A stretch of 64,000 bases of DNA from Desarmillaria ectypa. Lineage: Eukaryota; Basidiomycota; Agaricomycetes; Agaricales; Physalacriaceae. The notes beneath the pieces were generated by a model that worked only from the letters and a program-made list of their open reading frames with translations, searched no databases and was not told the DNA's origin. A program made the translations under genes and the position numbers. This document shows, piece by piece, positions 11,179-24,482 of this stretch (position 1 is its first letter; every line of letters starts with the position of its first letter). The stretch is from assembly GCA_030407005.1 (NCBI GenBank), contig JAUDYN010000009.1, forward strand, positions 2,356,001 to 2,420,000. Direction: 5' to 3'.

Positions 11179-12266
11179 GATTAGTCGGACGTCAATTAAA
11201 CAATTCGAAAGCTTTATAAGGCCTACGGAAAGGCAGGTCCGTCCCTGAAATCAACCGGGTGCACGCATGTGATGATGCGAGACGTGCGAGTCGGAAATAC
11301 GCTTTACCTCATCGTAAAATGAAGCCTCTTTCAGTCCGTCTATCTTTAGATGGAGAACACAAATTTATAAGTTACACTGAACTCAGAACAGCGAAGGAGC
11401 GAAAGGACGAAGACTGGCGCACCACGGAGTGGTCACATTAGATATATCTATGATTGCTCGAAATCTCACACAGGCCACAATCGACCGTCATAGAGACACC
11501 GAATGCAGCTGTTGCTATGCAGTGTGCACAGGCTGTGTCGGGAACGAGGTCATCTCACGGCATTGGGCCTGCCAAGCTTCAGCACAAGCGTCACAAAAAC
11601 CATGTGCAGGCAGCCTGATCCTGAGGCTTGCTGCTGGCCGATTCAATTCAGCAGCGCTTTAACATTGGATTTATCCTTGATATAGATCTTAAACGTCATT
11701 TCAAAACCATGCGTTCTGATGAAAGGGCTATATTCTACTTACACTGATATCTAGGAACCAGAAAAAAAGTTCCAGAAATAGCAATTGAGTCGATAAAACG
11801 CGGAAAGACGCGTCAAAATGCCTCTTGAAGGAGATTTCCGGTGGTCCGACGCGAAATGACTTGCCCTCAAGAGCAACATTGCTTCCCCGATTTGAGCTGA
11901 AATTCAGTTTTTGTTCCTGACCTTTGCCACCACCCTGCCAGGAGCGACGATGGACCTCAGCTACCCAAGATAACTGCATCCATAGCAGCTTCATTGCATA
12001 TACAAACCAATATACCATTTGCGCCGCAAGTAAGAAAATTGATCATTACTTCATCGATTTCAGACCAAGTCGTTTAGCGATGTGATTTTCTAGCGGCTGA
12101 ACATTGCTAGTCTTCCATTTTCGCTATCTATCGATAGCGATGACATTCATTAAAACCTTTGCTCGCTTTTTCGTTGCGATCGACCTCGGTTATCCTACAT
12201 GGTAATTTAATGAGACACATGCTCAGGTCTGTGCAATTTCCCTCCGCAAATTGACGCGTGATACAC
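11179..12266. other. intergenic, nothing recognised
   Basis: No open frame with recognisable motifs. It separates the divergent start of the small secreted protein from the 3' end of the methyltransferase remnant. Confidence 0.5.
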
Positions 12267-13113
12267 TCAAGCCTTCGCAAATGTACCACACCAGACGTCC
12301 ATGGAACATATTTGCTTTCTCCCGCCAGCCTGCTCATAGCTCGCCCGTACTGCATCCCTCATCGGCGTGACCAGGGCCTTCTGCCTGTCATCCTTCACGA
12401 AACTTTCCAAAATCCTTCATAAATCCGTCACCGAGAACCGTCTGTACCTCCGACAGGACGTCCAATACGTTATTGGCAGGGATCAGTGTTGGTGGCCTCT
12501 CAAGCTTCAGCCCAGCCTCTATGGCGCTCGCCTCGAGGATTACTAGAGAAAACAGCGTGCGAATGTTGGACAATGACGGGTTATGGTACTGCATCGCCAC
12601 CTGCGCGAGAGCAGCGAGAATATGGCACTGTACTCGGGCAGAGGATAGGCTCCACTTTGCGATGCAGACCTTGCAGACTTTGTTCTTCGCCAGTGTCTAG
12701 AGCATATCGCTGAGGACTTTCGGCGACGCGAAGTACCAGGTGCAGAGTACGGGAACTGCGACATCGTACTGGCCGTCATCATTTTTTAAGAATTCGATGG
12801 GATCAGCTAGTACGCTAGACGACAGGTTATCCTGCGCTTGTCCGAGCGTGTGAGGTGATCCTGATCATAAATCGGGTCTCATCGACTATCGATTTGTAGA
12901 TCTGAAAATAAACGAACCGTAGTCCAGCGATCCTGGATCTACTGCGGTTACATGCCCATTTGGACCCACGAGCTCAACAAGGACGGCACTGCAATCTCCC
13001 TGTCCGCATCCTAGCTCCAGGTCTTTGGACCCTTTCGGGATATCCCACTTGGATAAGATCGCCAGTCGGTGCTCGGTGGATTGGATCTGCGATTGGAAGT
13101 GTTCGGTTCCCAT
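12267..13113 (-). pseudogene. SAM-dependent methyltransferase, broken
   Basis: Class I methyltransferase of a fungal family. The start MGTEHFQSQIQSTEHRLAIL leads to the SAM-binding loop LELGCGQGDCSAVL and acidic GHVTAVDPGS. Exon 1 is 12918-13113; an intron (12861-12917, donor GTTCGT) leads to SPHTLGQAQDNLSSS. After ADPIEFL and VPVLCTWYFASPKVLSDML comes an in-frame TAG (12697-12699), then the family C-terminal helices in the same frame down to a stop at 12388. The closing segment ALVTPMRDAVRASYEQ ... SMDVWCGTFAK is in another frame, so there is a one-base frameshift near 12390. A few residues also seem to be missing before ADPIEFL. One nonsense, one frameshift and one small deletion make it a pseudogene. 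Confidence 0.85.
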
Positions 13114-15393
13114 ATGAGAGATTTTGGCGATCTTCCTCGCATCGGGCTCAGTGGTAGAGCCAGCCTGAGGAGGCGATACAGTTTCCTCGGATGGGTCAAG
13201 AGATGTCGATGAATTCCATTATACCATTTCGGTGCTAGGTGGGTGGTGTTGAGCTCGGAAGGTTTCTTACTGAGATTTGGTGTATTGGTATCATTCACGT
13301 CCAGCGCTGATACCCATATGCATTGCGCTCTGCCGCAGGGCCTTCTAATGCCGATTTCTAGGCAATTTCGTGGCATAAGTATTCAATGCTTTCATACTCC
13401 TCAGTGAGGCCCTAGAGTATGAAGGACAGCATGGACGATACCAGGATAGAAGTACGGATAATGATGTTCTATAGTGAGCATACTTCGGCTACCTAACAGA
13501 TTCTCACCATACAGTATGCGTCATTGATTACACTACCGGTATTCCTTACTCAAAAGGATGCGTGCATATCAGAAAATCATTGCTCGCATGCATTTCCCCG
13601 TTAGCATCTACCGTCTTATCAGGACTAGTATTATCTGTTCCACACTGAACCTTCAAACCTCCATCACATAACTTCTGCCATCTTTTAGGCAGAGAAGTGC
13701 TCGTCTCAGATGCGTCATTTGATCCAACGCCTTCGTGGAACTTCCGAGAAATAACTCCAGCCATAGAAGGTGGATGACGAGAATCCATTATGTAGACGTA
13801 CTTACTAAACAACCGAAATGTACTGAGTCTCAGTGTCCAAGAAGTGGATGGTAGCAGCGTCGAGCAAGAGGGCGGGAAGACAGCGTGCAAGGTGCTCCCG
13901 AGGGCTTGGAATTTAACATAGCTATCATTTAATTTGTGATATTAATGAGAAACACGTTATAGTCATTAGTATGCAGTATCGTAGTTATTTTTATTGATCC
14001 AGGCTGTCGAATGGCATGGCAGCAGTAGGGGGGATGGTAGACAGTTTCTGCAATGGTATGAAGTCAGTTAGCATTCCTTGAATGATTGACACGGATTTTT
14101 ACCAGATAATTGTACTTTGTATTTTTTCAAGTGTAAGTATCAGGATCGTTGAAAATATTCGAGCTGGTGGAGGCAAGGTAAAAGTCTTTCTGAACTGTTT
14201 AACGAACTGAGGTAGAGCGGTCCGAGAGTCCGACTCGGCCCGGTATGCTCGAAAGGGAAGAACACTCCCACCTTATTTTCTTGCCTCCGTACTACCAGCA
14301 GCACGCGTCTATTCTTCATTTTCGGTTGTTGGAAGACGAGCAATGCTTCTTTATACCGCTCTATGCTCATATTTCTCCACTACAATATATGAGATGGAAC
14401 GTATCGCGTTGAAACGTTGCAGCGGAGACCCCATCTTGTTGGAGGATATCTGCGGCGATGACATGTAGAATTGTGCCGGGGCTTCTCTGCTGTACGTTAT
14501 GGGCCCTGTTATTATTTTCTATCGCCTGATAAGGCGTAGGTTTAGCTGAATAGGCTACCCGCTGTTTGGATCGTGGATGCGAAGTTAACGCCTGAAGATA
14601 CTGCATTGGCTGTGTCAAGATGATTGGAGCTTCCTTGTATACCTAGATGACGATGATGGTACGGCCCGGCTATCCTGGCCCGTGATGCATGAACGTTGAA
14701 CGTAACCCTTGAAGTTTTGCTGACGCTTGTGGTGATGTAGACTTCTCTTTTCCATCCATGCCTACGCAAGAATGTCGTCTAACGTACCCATAAGTCTTCG
14801 AGTTGGAACCAACAAGACCATTGTAATCAAATCTGTTCGTTGTAGGCGCCGCCACCAATTGCAAGAATCACTGCAGTACGTCAATCATGACTACTCTCTG
14901 ACACCAGCTCACGTACTCGAAATAGCCGCATGGCCTGCTCTCGAACGCATTCTTTCGTCTGTTCCATTCATTCTCGCCAGTCTCATCCTTGAGTCTGAAT
15001 TTGGGTGAGAGTTGTCATGGAACCTTGAGTGTTACCTGCTAATAAGCTGTGGTGAGTAACGATAATGAGAATTTCTTGGCGCATACCAAAGACTCAGTTT
15101 CGAACCAGCATGGATGCGTCAGCCTCGGTCGTTTGCCCGGTCGCTTTATCAGATAATTCTTATGCACAAGGTGCTGTCCACGTATCCTTCTCATAGGCAT
15201 TCACGCAACCTATCGCCGTACTTTCCCTGGAATTGCGGCTGCAGCTTAACGACGCAGCTCCCGACTCGTGGGAAATAATTACTCATTTTGTCTGAGTGAT
15301 ATTCCGAAACACTCGGGAATTCACTTCTTGCCCCTAATTTCGAGGATTACTACTCGATTATGGATCAATTTGTCATCGACCCTCATCCGCCGG
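13114..15393. other. 2.3 kb without a recognisable gene
   Basis: Several frames of 65-115 codons exist (minus 13546-13890 and 14140-14370, plus 14772-15008), but none shows a known domain, a signal peptide or a convincing splice pattern. One or more could be small lineage-specific genes. Confidence 0.4.
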
Positions 15394-15400
15394 TATATAA
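15394..15400 (+). promoter_or_regulatory. TATA box of the second aldo/keto reductase
   Basis: TATATAA lies 45 bases upstream of the ATG at 15445 in otherwise GC-balanced DNA, a plausible core promoter with a very short leader. Confidence 0.4.
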
Positions 15401-15444
15401 GGCCTAAGAATCGTTGATCTCATTCCAACACTTCTTTGCCAATC

Positions 15445-16896
15445 ATGTCTTTCTTTGATATCCCTCCTGTACCTCCCACGAAGTTGGGCTACTACCGCAT
15501 CTTGTCACCTCTCGCAGGTGTTCGCGTCTCACCCATCCAGCTGGGTGCGATGAGCATCGGTAACAAATGGGACAAGCTCGGGTTTGGAAGCATGGACAAG
15601 GAGTCTAGCTTCAAGCTCCTCGACGCGTATTTTGATATGGGCGGCAACTTCATCGACACCGCCAATAGCTAGTGAGTAATTTTCCTCTTCTCCCATTTGA
15701 CGACGAGATAACTCTTCGTAGCCAGGACGAATCGTCGGAAGAGCTCATTGGACAATGGGTCGAAAAGCGGGGTATTCGTGACCAGGTGGTCATTGCTACA
15801 AAGGTGCAGGATATTGAAACACACGAATTGTTCCTGCGTGCTCACGATGTTTCAGTACACGATGAATTTCAAGCGCGGGAACGATAGCATCCAGCAAAAG
15901 GTCAACTACACCGGCAATGGGAACAAATCTCTCCAAATCTCCGTCAAGAGCAGTCTTAGAAAGCTGCGCACCGACTATATCGACATTCTCTACGTGCACT
16001 GGTGGGATTATGAGACCTCTATCGAAGAGGTGATGAACAGTCTGCACAACCTCGTCGTCGAGGGGAAGGTTCTCTATCTCGTACGTTTATCTCCTTGCTT
16101 TCTTTCTTTATCGTTGTTTATATCTCCTAGGGAATTTCCGATACGCCTGCATGGGTCGTATCCCGCGCAAATATGTACGCTCAGGTCCACGGCAAGACAC
16201 CATTTTCGATCTATCAAGGACACTGGAGTCTTCTGGACCGCTCCTTCGAGCGTGAGATCATTCCCATGGCTCGCACTCTTGGTATGTCATAACGAGTCAT
16301 AGGTCGTTCTTATGCTGATAAGTTTCCGTAGGTTTGGCGCTGGCTCCATGGGATGTTTTAGGCGGAGGAAAGTTCCGCACGGATGCCGAAGAGGAAGAGA
16401 GGAGGCAATCAGGGGAGAAAGGGCGCGACATTGCGGGACTCGGAATTGGTTGGGAAAGGAATGAGAACGAGAAGAAGATTTCAAAGGCTCTGGAGAAGGT
16501 TGCTGGGGAGGTCGGGGCGAAGAGTATTCGATCTGGTGAATCTATTTCTTCACCCTGTCTTACGTGTTATACTGATGGTGGCTTTAGTGGCCCTGGCGTA
16601 CGTGATGCAGAAGACACCGTATGTGTTTCCCCTCATCGGAGGTAGAAAGGTGGAGCACTTGGTATCGAATTTGGAAGCACTCGATATCACGTTATCAAAG
16701 GAGCAGATTGAGTATCTGGAGAGTATCTTGCCCTTTGATCCCGGTTTCCCGAATGCGATGATTGTGAGTTACTTTATGATCACGATGAACCAATGATTAA
16801 CTGGTTATCTAGGGTGATGGGTCAAGCTATAATATTTTCATGACGACGACAGCGCATATGTCGAAGCAGCCGAGGGTTGAACCAATTAGACCGTGA
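15445..16896 (+). CDS. aldo/keto reductase, norsolorinic acid reductase-like, 382 aa
   Basis: Seven exons: 15445-15671, 15722-15803, 15856-16080, 16131-16281, 16332-16535, 16588-16763, 16813-16896; total 1149 nt, in frame throughout. The N-terminal extension and length match the fungal norsolorinic acid reductase / aryl-alcohol dehydrogenase branch rather than the shorter enzyme at 8242. Catalytic tetrad: Asp71 and Tyr76 in DTANSYQDESSE, Lys103 in VVIATK, His151 in YVHWWD. Further family motifs are [40 protein letters not shown] and [11 protein letters not shown]. Introns are 50-52 nt, except 49 nt for the last. Expected to be a cytosolic NADPH-dependent reductase; the substrate cannot be told. 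All motifs are intact, so it is likely functional. Confidence 0.95.
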
Positions 16897-17434
16897 TGCC
16901 GTTTCATGTCGTACTAGAAATTTGCCATTACGAGCGTCATTGGCTCTAATGAAGAAAAGACTGTCTTCAGGGTCGCAGTCCATGAAGCTCAGGGATGACA
17001 ATCTTGTGACACTTTGTCTCCGCTAGTACTTGTGTATCTGATAAAGCAACTGGTACTAGAGGCTTTTCGACAATATTCAGGTACCCAGTGGAGTGCTACT
17101 GGGGTCGTCGCAGCTGCATTACCCGCTTCAAGCATAGCAGTCGGTTTGCGATTTTGCTTTGCATAGGGTTAATGACGTCTTTGGCCAGCGAGTTCAGAAA
17201 TTCTTGTATTGCTTTTCAAGAGTATGGGTCATTCTCATTGTTCTTCCCTTCGCTACGCTGCTTCCTTTCACGCTATGTCGGACCGGTCCTTTTGATGGAA
17301 TTGGAAGCGCCAATCCAGCCCTGAACCGCACTCTGTCAAATGCGAGGCACATCATTCTGCGTGTCACGACAGAGGATCTCATTGATTACCGGGATATTCA
17401 TTGAAAGACTATCCCTTCTCTCTTACCACTTGCA

Positions 17435-20400
17435 ATGATGATGGACGACGACATTCCCTCCATCGTCGAAGACTGGTCCTCTGGAGATTCAGAATCAAGC
17501 GCAGAAGATTTTGGGAATACGAGACGGCACTCCGAGTCGCGGCCCAGATCCCGAACATCATTCGGAAAAACTAGAGGAACCTTTCCTTATCCCTACAAAG
17601 ACGTCGAGGCTGAAGAAGAGGAAAATGGACCCTCCCGTCAGTCGACGCCTACGCGCCCGCCTGGGAGAAGGTTTCCGTCCATCTTTGGTGTACCGAGGCG
17701 GAATAATAGTACGTCTACGGGGACTACTGGTATGGGCGCTCTTTCGTCTGTCGTCAGCAGTTCTGACAAAGCATTTCAGCGCACCAGCAGGCACCCGCTG
17801 AAGATCCACCGTTTGAAGAAGCCGGGCCAACCGCACGCGTTTGGCAGACCTATGTTGATGAGGGTTTGATGTACGACGTTGAAATGGTTGCTAATGAAAG
17901 GGACAAAGTTAATGTCCTCCTCGTTTTCGTGAGTCGGTTAGCTCAATGCCACCTTTGTCATGTTAAAAGTCATAGGCGGGATTATTCTCCGCGGTCGTAA
18001 GCGCTTTCACTGCACAGTCCTCCTCAAATCTTCAGCCAAACTATGACCAACTGTCTGCGTATCTGTTATTTGACCTCGTAAATGTGCAACGTGCATTGGC
18101 AAATGGCACGTCGTTAAATGGCATCAGCACTTCGGGGGCAGATCCTACTGCCCCTTTTACACCGAAAACATTGGACTCCTGCGTAAACGGGTTGTGGTTC
18201 GCGAGTCTTACACTCAGCCTTGCCACCGCGTTGTTTGCGGTGCTCGCAAACGAATGGCATTACCATTATCTATCGCCTATCAGTGGGGACCCGCAAATTC
18301 GCAGTCGCGTTCGACAGTTCCGTTACATGGGTCTTCGCTACTGGCACGTTAGCGGCTTCATTGCTCTTCTACCATTGATGTTGCACCTCTCCCTGGGTCT
18401 ATTTCTGCTAGGCCTCGTTATTTATCTTGTGCCCTTGCAGCTGGGCATTGCACTATTGGCGGGAGGGATAGCACTGATGACTTTCATCGTGTATGTCACT
18501 ACGAATATGCTTCCGATGATATACCCGCAGTGCCCGTACAAGACACCGGTATCGTCTGTTCTATACGCTATTTTTATCAGCATGCTTGGACAATTCCCCG
18601 CTGTCCTAAACGCGATATCGTCATCTCTCTCACCTCATCACCACACATTACAGCTTGTAGAGCTCCATGCTGCCCAATCATCTCGCGCCGAAGTCGATGT
18701 CCAAGCTCTTCATTGGCTGTACTCGGTATCATCGAACTCATACATGCGCCGTCTTGTAATCCAAGCTCTCTCTGGACTGCCTGCTGACTGCAACGAGTTT
18801 GCCAATCGCGTTTTCCAACCTCACTGGCGTGAGATACGCGATGAGAAAGAAGGCATGTTGATGGATTGCATGGAGAAGGTCCTGAATCGAGATGGAAGCA
18901 CAACTCGGTGGATTCCCAGGGATATTCCGGATATCGACCGGAAGGTTGAGCAGCTTCTCCGGCTGGAGATTCAATTTCCTCCGTTACGGCGAGAACCTCA
19001 GTTTGGAGGGTATGACCTGGACCTCTCAAACAGGTACATTTACTTCGATGGCTTATCGACAACGCTATCTTCTCTCGAGGCTCCACACATTCGGAAACCT
19101 GCACATTTACCTTCGCAGAAGCAAGTCGCAATGAATGCTTTAGCACGTAATGATGTTCACCATCCCGTCGTATGGAGAAGCCTCTTCCTTCATGCGGTTG
19201 ATCAAGGACTATTTAGTCGCGTGGGTGATGCCGTCCTTAATATCGATATGTGTTTCAGCTTAGTAGCATCGCTATTTCTCCCTGGCAGGGCCTCTCCCGC
19301 ATCGTACAGCACCACTTTGGCAGACACTGCGGCAGAATGCTTTCCAGACGAGGTTGTCGACAATCTTCTCTCTTTCTTCGAAAACTTCGATCTGTACCAG
19401 GAGTCTATGGAACGTCGACCAAGGCTTCTTCTCGCAATTATGCGTCTCTTGGTGCTCAACTCGGAGCACTCCGAGTTAAACTTGATCGACGTTCATTCGA
19501 GTCAACGTCGCTTCTTTCATTCTGATTCTACCATCTCCAAATACCGCTTGTTAATCGTCGCGTTGTATGCTATCAGCAGTGGCATTCACGATCCTGATAA
19601 TCCACCTTTTTCGTTTTGCCATCGCGGAGTATTCGAGGCAATACTCTCTTACATCACATCCGATTTATTTATTGGAACTTCTACACATTCTGAGAATAGT
19701 TCAGAGTATGGGACCCTCGTGTGGACCTGCCGTGCTCATGCTCTTGCATGTGTAGTTTGGTTTATAGAGCGTGGCTCTGACTTTGGCGTCTTCGTTCCCC
19801 TCGCTGAATGGGCTACAAGGCCCTTATTTTCCAACCTCCTTCGCGTCGTGGCCCAAAGCGACGGATACTATCAGTACAATACCCAACGCCTTCCTCACCG
19901 GCGCTTTGGCTCTCTGTTCGGCATAATTAGCTTTTTACTAGGTCAGGGACTCTCGGGACGAATCTGCCATGCATACGAAACTTTTCGGCAGGAAAGAAGT
20001 TTACAATACATCGCGCAGCGAAGCTCGCTTCATATATGGTTCATCGAAGGACTTGAGGGCTACATCACTCTGCTCTCGGAGGCGACTAACGAGACGGTTA
20101 CGGGGAATCATACAGGTATCCAATCGGAAGTTCTTCAAATGCATATCGAAGACCTCCATCAACCGCCCGTTATTCTGGCCATTTGCATGAGTATTGCTCT
20201 CAATGGCATCCCGCGGCGTCCTATCTTATCCGCCTTGGCTTCGATTGCTCCTGATCATCGCGAATGGAATACGCTACTTGACATCGTAGACTGGCACATA
20301 GATGACGACGCCTTCCTCGAAAGCTACTACTCCGACAGTCGCGAAGTCATCCCGGCAGGGGATACGAAACGTCTGAAGAAGAATCTAAAAGAGGTTGTCG

Positions 20401-20609
20401 ATGTCCTGACCGACTGTGTTGAAATTGCAAAGGATCGAAATAGCGGCATTTATTGGGTAGGTGGACCATTTGCCTCCTTCAGATTACCGTCCATTGAATA
20501 TTTCACAGCCATTGATGATGGCCTACACTCGTACTGGGCCGTTGGAAACTCGCCGTGGATCTCGATGGCGAAGGTGGAAGAAAAGGCTACTCGGTTCTGG
20601 GAAGCTTGA
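17435..20609 (+). CDS. DUF6535 multi-pass membrane protein, 1018 aa
   Basis: Exons 17435-17708, 17780-17928, 17976-20609 (3057 nt in frame). The N-terminal about 100 residues are acidic and Ser/Arg-rich, likely disordered and cytosolic. The DUF6535 domain follows (about residues 110-310) with the family hallmarks VWQTYVDEG, VNVLLVFAGLFSAVVSAF, then hydrophobic helices (LWFASLTLSLATALFAVL, FIALLPLMLHLSLGLFLLGL, a third near LLAGGIALMTFIVYV) and CPYKTPVS. The C-terminal about 700 residues are a helical region without recognised domain. The family is abundant in agaricomycetes and its function is unknown. Alternative ATGs directly follow the first (MMMDDD); the first was taken. It is a paralogue of the protein at 24980-27723. 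Confidence 0.92.
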
Positions 20610-20912
20610 AATAAGTATCACGGAGAAAGATATTGAGCAAGGCTGATTTATAATTCGGCTTGGAATTTTTACGATAGTAAACACGTCTGTAATTTAGCCA
20701 CAGTTCAGAAATGTAAAAGAGATTTAACTGTTAGCGTGCTTACGGTACTATGCTTTCTATCCTTCTGGATGGTATTTGCGATGAAGAAATTTCTCGTGAA
20801 GTTGTATGTAGAAAAAGAGGGTTCAAGAAGTTTAAAATTTCAAAGCTGTTATTTCGATTTGACAGCACGGCATGAAAAGTCCATGACTACTTTCGGTCCA
20901 GAGATTTTAACT

Positions 20913-22068
20913 CTAAAGCGCCATCGTACCAGCAAGAACAATGACACCCGACAAGAGCCACTTCACGCTAGATACCTTCATACCACCATTAACCACCCCA
21001 AGGAGTGCGGCGACGGCGGTGGTAGTTCCTTCGACGGTGCTGGTGCTGTTAAAGATGGGAATAGCAGTTGTACTCTGGAGGCTTTCAGTGGCGCAAGACG
21101 CGGGAACCGTGGCGCCGTCATTGTCGCAGGAGACAGTAATAGCAGTGCTGCTAACGACAGGGACTGTGGAGCCGATAATGGTGGTAGTACTGACGTTGGT
21201 GCTGGTCGTCACATCCCAGACGGTGGAAGAGACAGTCACAGGTGATTCAGAGATGGTTGGGCAATGTTCTACAAATAAAGACGTCACAGTCGCAATTCCT
21301 GTGGTGCTCTGTGGACCTTCAGTAGTGATGGAAGACACGGAAACCGTAGCACCGTCACTGATGGAGGAGATATGGATTGCAGTGCTATTAATGGTTGGGA
21401 CTGCAACACTGGGAAGAGTAGTGGTACCGTCGTTGGTGATGGTTGAGACCACGGCGATAGTTGTTGGATAGGCATGCGAAGTAGAGATACTGGAACAACT
21501 ACCCGCAAGCGAGGAAGTCATAGCCAAAGTTGTGTGTCCACCCAGGGATGCGGTGGTAGTTCCAAACACAAGCGAAGAGGATCTGTGCCGAATAGTCAGT
21601 CCTTATCCTTTTACAACGTTCGTTAATCCGCCAGACTTACGGAGAGGCAGCCGTCGAAGAAGTGCCATTGACAGGCGGGAAAACTACAGTGGTACCGTTG
21701 CTAGGACTTGAGACCGTAACTGTGGTACTTCTACGTGGCGGCGTGTCAGTGCTCAGAAACACTCTACACGCACAAGTTCAAGTTGACTTACGGAGAAACT
21801 ATTGTGACCGACGACGACATCGCAGTCGTAGTGGTATGCGGAGACACCATAAAAGTTGCAGAGATCAACATGGAGGTCACAGAAGACCTGATCAGAGCCG
21901 AGTCAGTTTTAGAGGACAAGGCATATGGTGGTCGCGTGCTTACTGGTCAATGACCGTCGACGAAGGTGCCTCGATGAAACTTGAGAGTTCCCATACATAT
22001 GCACCAAGGACGACGGGGGTGAAAGACAATACGATGGCCGATACATTGAATACTGGAAGAAGTCTCAT
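20913..22068 (-). CDS. Ser/Thr-rich, probably GPI-anchored surface protein, 326 aa
   Basis: Four exons: 21944-22068, 21792-21887, 21641-21730, 20913-21582 (981 nt). Three donors are GTAAGC/GTAAGT. The N-terminus MRLLPVFNVSAIVLSF plus TPVVLGA is a classical signal peptide. The body is about half Ser/Thr with Val, Ile and Pro in loose repeats (VTVSSTVWDVTTSTN type), as in heavily O-mannosylated cell wall proteins. The C-terminus ends in a hydrophobic tail (KWLLSGVIVLAGTMAL) directly at the stop, the layout of a GPI attachment signal. No catalytic domain. Likely a cell wall or plasma membrane mucin-like protein. It converges on the DUF6535 gene with a 303-base gap. Confidence 0.85.
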
Positions 22069-23189
22069 GGCTGGATGTCGGGCGGAAAGTTTCTGAATGC
22101 CAGGAGGCTCGTTTTTACCTTAAATACTTCGGCAATACAGACCACGTTGCGTAGCTGGTATCATCATAAGACTTGGCAGAGTACAGTAATTGACACGAAG
22201 GGCTGAATATGCCACATCCGTATCCGCAGAGTAGCCGCTGTCGAGGGTAATAGCACTGCCGCGCGTCTTCAAATGAATGAACCTGGCCAAACTAAACCGT
22301 GGTGTACAACCCATCTGGGTAACCCTGGAAAGAAACAGAGACAGGAACCATCGATATCGGTACTAGCGAAAGTGTGTTGCTTTTTTCGTCGAACCACGTA
22401 ATCGTTCGCCCAGTGAATGAATCGGTCCTGAGATTAGGAAAGTAAGCCGAACCAAGAACTCTTGGCGCAGCAAGTCTTCAAGATTCAAGTAGCGTCAATG
22501 TAGCTTGAACAAAGGGAGATAATGTATAGATATCACAAACCAAAAGACGTACACCAAAGGGGATGGGAAACATGCTGCACTTGTATTATATGATTGTTGA
22601 CGTGCCTGATTGAAATGTAATCGCAAGTAAAAATTTTTCTGTATCATCTTGTCAGACTTTTTTTTTTCTTCGTCAGGATTATATGATACTCTGAACAAAA
22701 CCATAGCCAAAGCCTCAGGACATACATTTCTCCTTTACTTCTGGACTCAGAAAGCCTATAGGATGCGCCAAAATCCGATACGCATGTACCTACGGCCGAT
22801 GGTTATCAAGGAGAGTCATCTATGGCTATGCACCGTACGCCTTTACCAATGCACCTTGGCGGGCTTCCTCCGCCGACCCTTCGGCCACAAAGGGTTGCGA
22901 ATTGGGCGTCCTGCAAAGAGAGACCGAGGTTAGCTGTTATATTATCAAGTATTGCGCTTTAAATCCTTGCTGGATATTTGAAGCTCCAAACTTGGGCTCG
23001 TGGCCGGGGAAAACCTCGAAGGCTCTAGTAATCAACTAGTACTTATTTTGAAAAGTGAAGATCAGAACAGCAACACGCATACAGCTGGTGAGCGAAAAGG
23101 AAGGTAGCGTGAATTCGTGGCATGATGCACAGTGTGTCACATCGTGAGGCTCAAGAATTCAGGCTCTCTCTGAGCTCGTGAGGGTCGAA
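22069..23189. other. intergenic
   Basis: A minus-strand frame 22120-22314 (64 codons) and a plus frame 22649-22933 show no recognisable features. An imperfect GC-rich hairpin lies near 22857-22910. The part next to 22068 is presumably the promoter of the Ser/Thr-rich protein. Confidence 0.4.
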
Positions 23190-23478
23190 ATGGGATCGGT
23201 CAATCAGTCCGACAGGCCGCGAAACAATCACGTGATATACATCAACGACTTCATTTCAAATTTGGACTTTTGGAAACTGTTGGCGTTGAGCACTTCGGCT
23301 AGCGTCAGGCGACTCAAAGCTTGGAACAGTGCTAGTGAAAATGTAAGATGGTACGGGATGCTATAAATTGATGCTCATTGATATTGCAAATTAGATGTCA
23401 GATAATCGAGAACCCCACCTGCAGCTCACGGTGTCTTCGCCCGAGCACCAGGCAGTCACTTCACTCGCTATGCATTGA
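23190..23478 (+). CDS. possible small hypothetical protein, 78 aa
   Basis: ATG at 23190, exon 1 to 23342, a 52-nt intron with donor GTAAGA and acceptor AATTAG, exon 2 23395-23478 (total 237 nt). The product contains INDFISNLDFWKLLALSTSA and no recognised domain. The clean splice pair keeping the frame is the only support; it may be a fragment of a larger gene or chance. Confidence 0.3.
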
Positions 23479-23943
23479 CAATCTCCGGCCCTCCTCTCCA
23501 TCGATAATGCTCCGTTTCGACACGATAAACGGACTGATACTATACCTGTACACAGACGAACCAAAGACGAACAACAATGAACAAATCATTACCAGTGTAT
23601 TTGCTCAGTAGCTTTCCGTGCTACCATGACATTAGTTCTACCTGATGTGAATTTCTGGCATATATAGAGAAACATATTGAATTCGGTAACGATGGGATAA
23701 TAAGACGCACATCCGTGGCTAATCCATTTCAACTTGATCGGATCTCATCCGCAAAAACATGGACAGTTTTTACCTTGTTGCTACCATCAGCTTTTGCATC
23801 GCATTTTAAATAATATGGGGAAAGAAATACCGCAGTAAATACACCCTGACCGATGTGCTGTGGTGGAACACTGCCGTCGGACTCTTATCGGTTGATGATG
23901 CAGGGCCAGGTACTTCGTGGTAGACAGACATTAAGTAAAAGGT

Positions 23944-24482
23944 TGTTACGGATGACAAGCATCTGCTGATTCTGTGTATGAATCAACACATGCTTGTACT
24001 CAGCCTTCTCGGTCCTAGCGGGGACTCGCCCGGATTTTCTCTTACTTTCTCTATTCTTCTTGCTCATGCCCTTTAGTATATAAATACCATCTGTAACATT
24101 GTATTAAATCAATCTTAAGCCAATCTACCACTTTCACACAACACCTTCACTACGTCAACCCTCAGCTACGCCTAGCGCTTGCTGAACATCTCGTTGGATA
24201 CGCTAAGCGTTTTCTGGCACCAACCTGAAGACTACTATTAGCGCTTGTCTTCACCTACGGCCCGTAATAATTCGGCGATTACAACCTTTCCATATCGGTA
24301 ATAGCTTCGCGCTTACTGACCCCTTTATCTCGCAAACCGACCCTTTCAGGTCTCCTCGTGAACCCTTGCCGGAATCTATTCTATTCCATAACGACATGCA
24401 TCCTTATAATACATCCCACCTCGCTTCGATCGTCCCTTCTTGGCCCTCACTCTCACACCCGGATTTCAGCGAATTTCTAACA
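23944..24482 (+). repeat. solo LTR, family C, 539 bp
   Basis: TGTTACGG...CTAACA with inverted ends TGTTA/TAACA and perfect 5-bp target duplications AAGGT (23939-23943 and 24483-24487). Contains a TATATAAATA box near 24078. A second copy in inverse orientation lies at 28298-28851. The 3' end is 497 bases upstream of the DUF6535 start, so it may influence that promoter. Confidence 0.93.

Noticed and set aside
20941..21471. 176-codon plus-strand frame
   Set aside because: It is the mirror of the Ser/Thr-rich gene on the minus strand, whose splice chain and signal peptide are convincing.
22857..22910. GC-rich hairpin as a structured RNA gene
   Set aside because: No tRNA, snRNA or other known RNA features could be recognised; pairing is imperfect.
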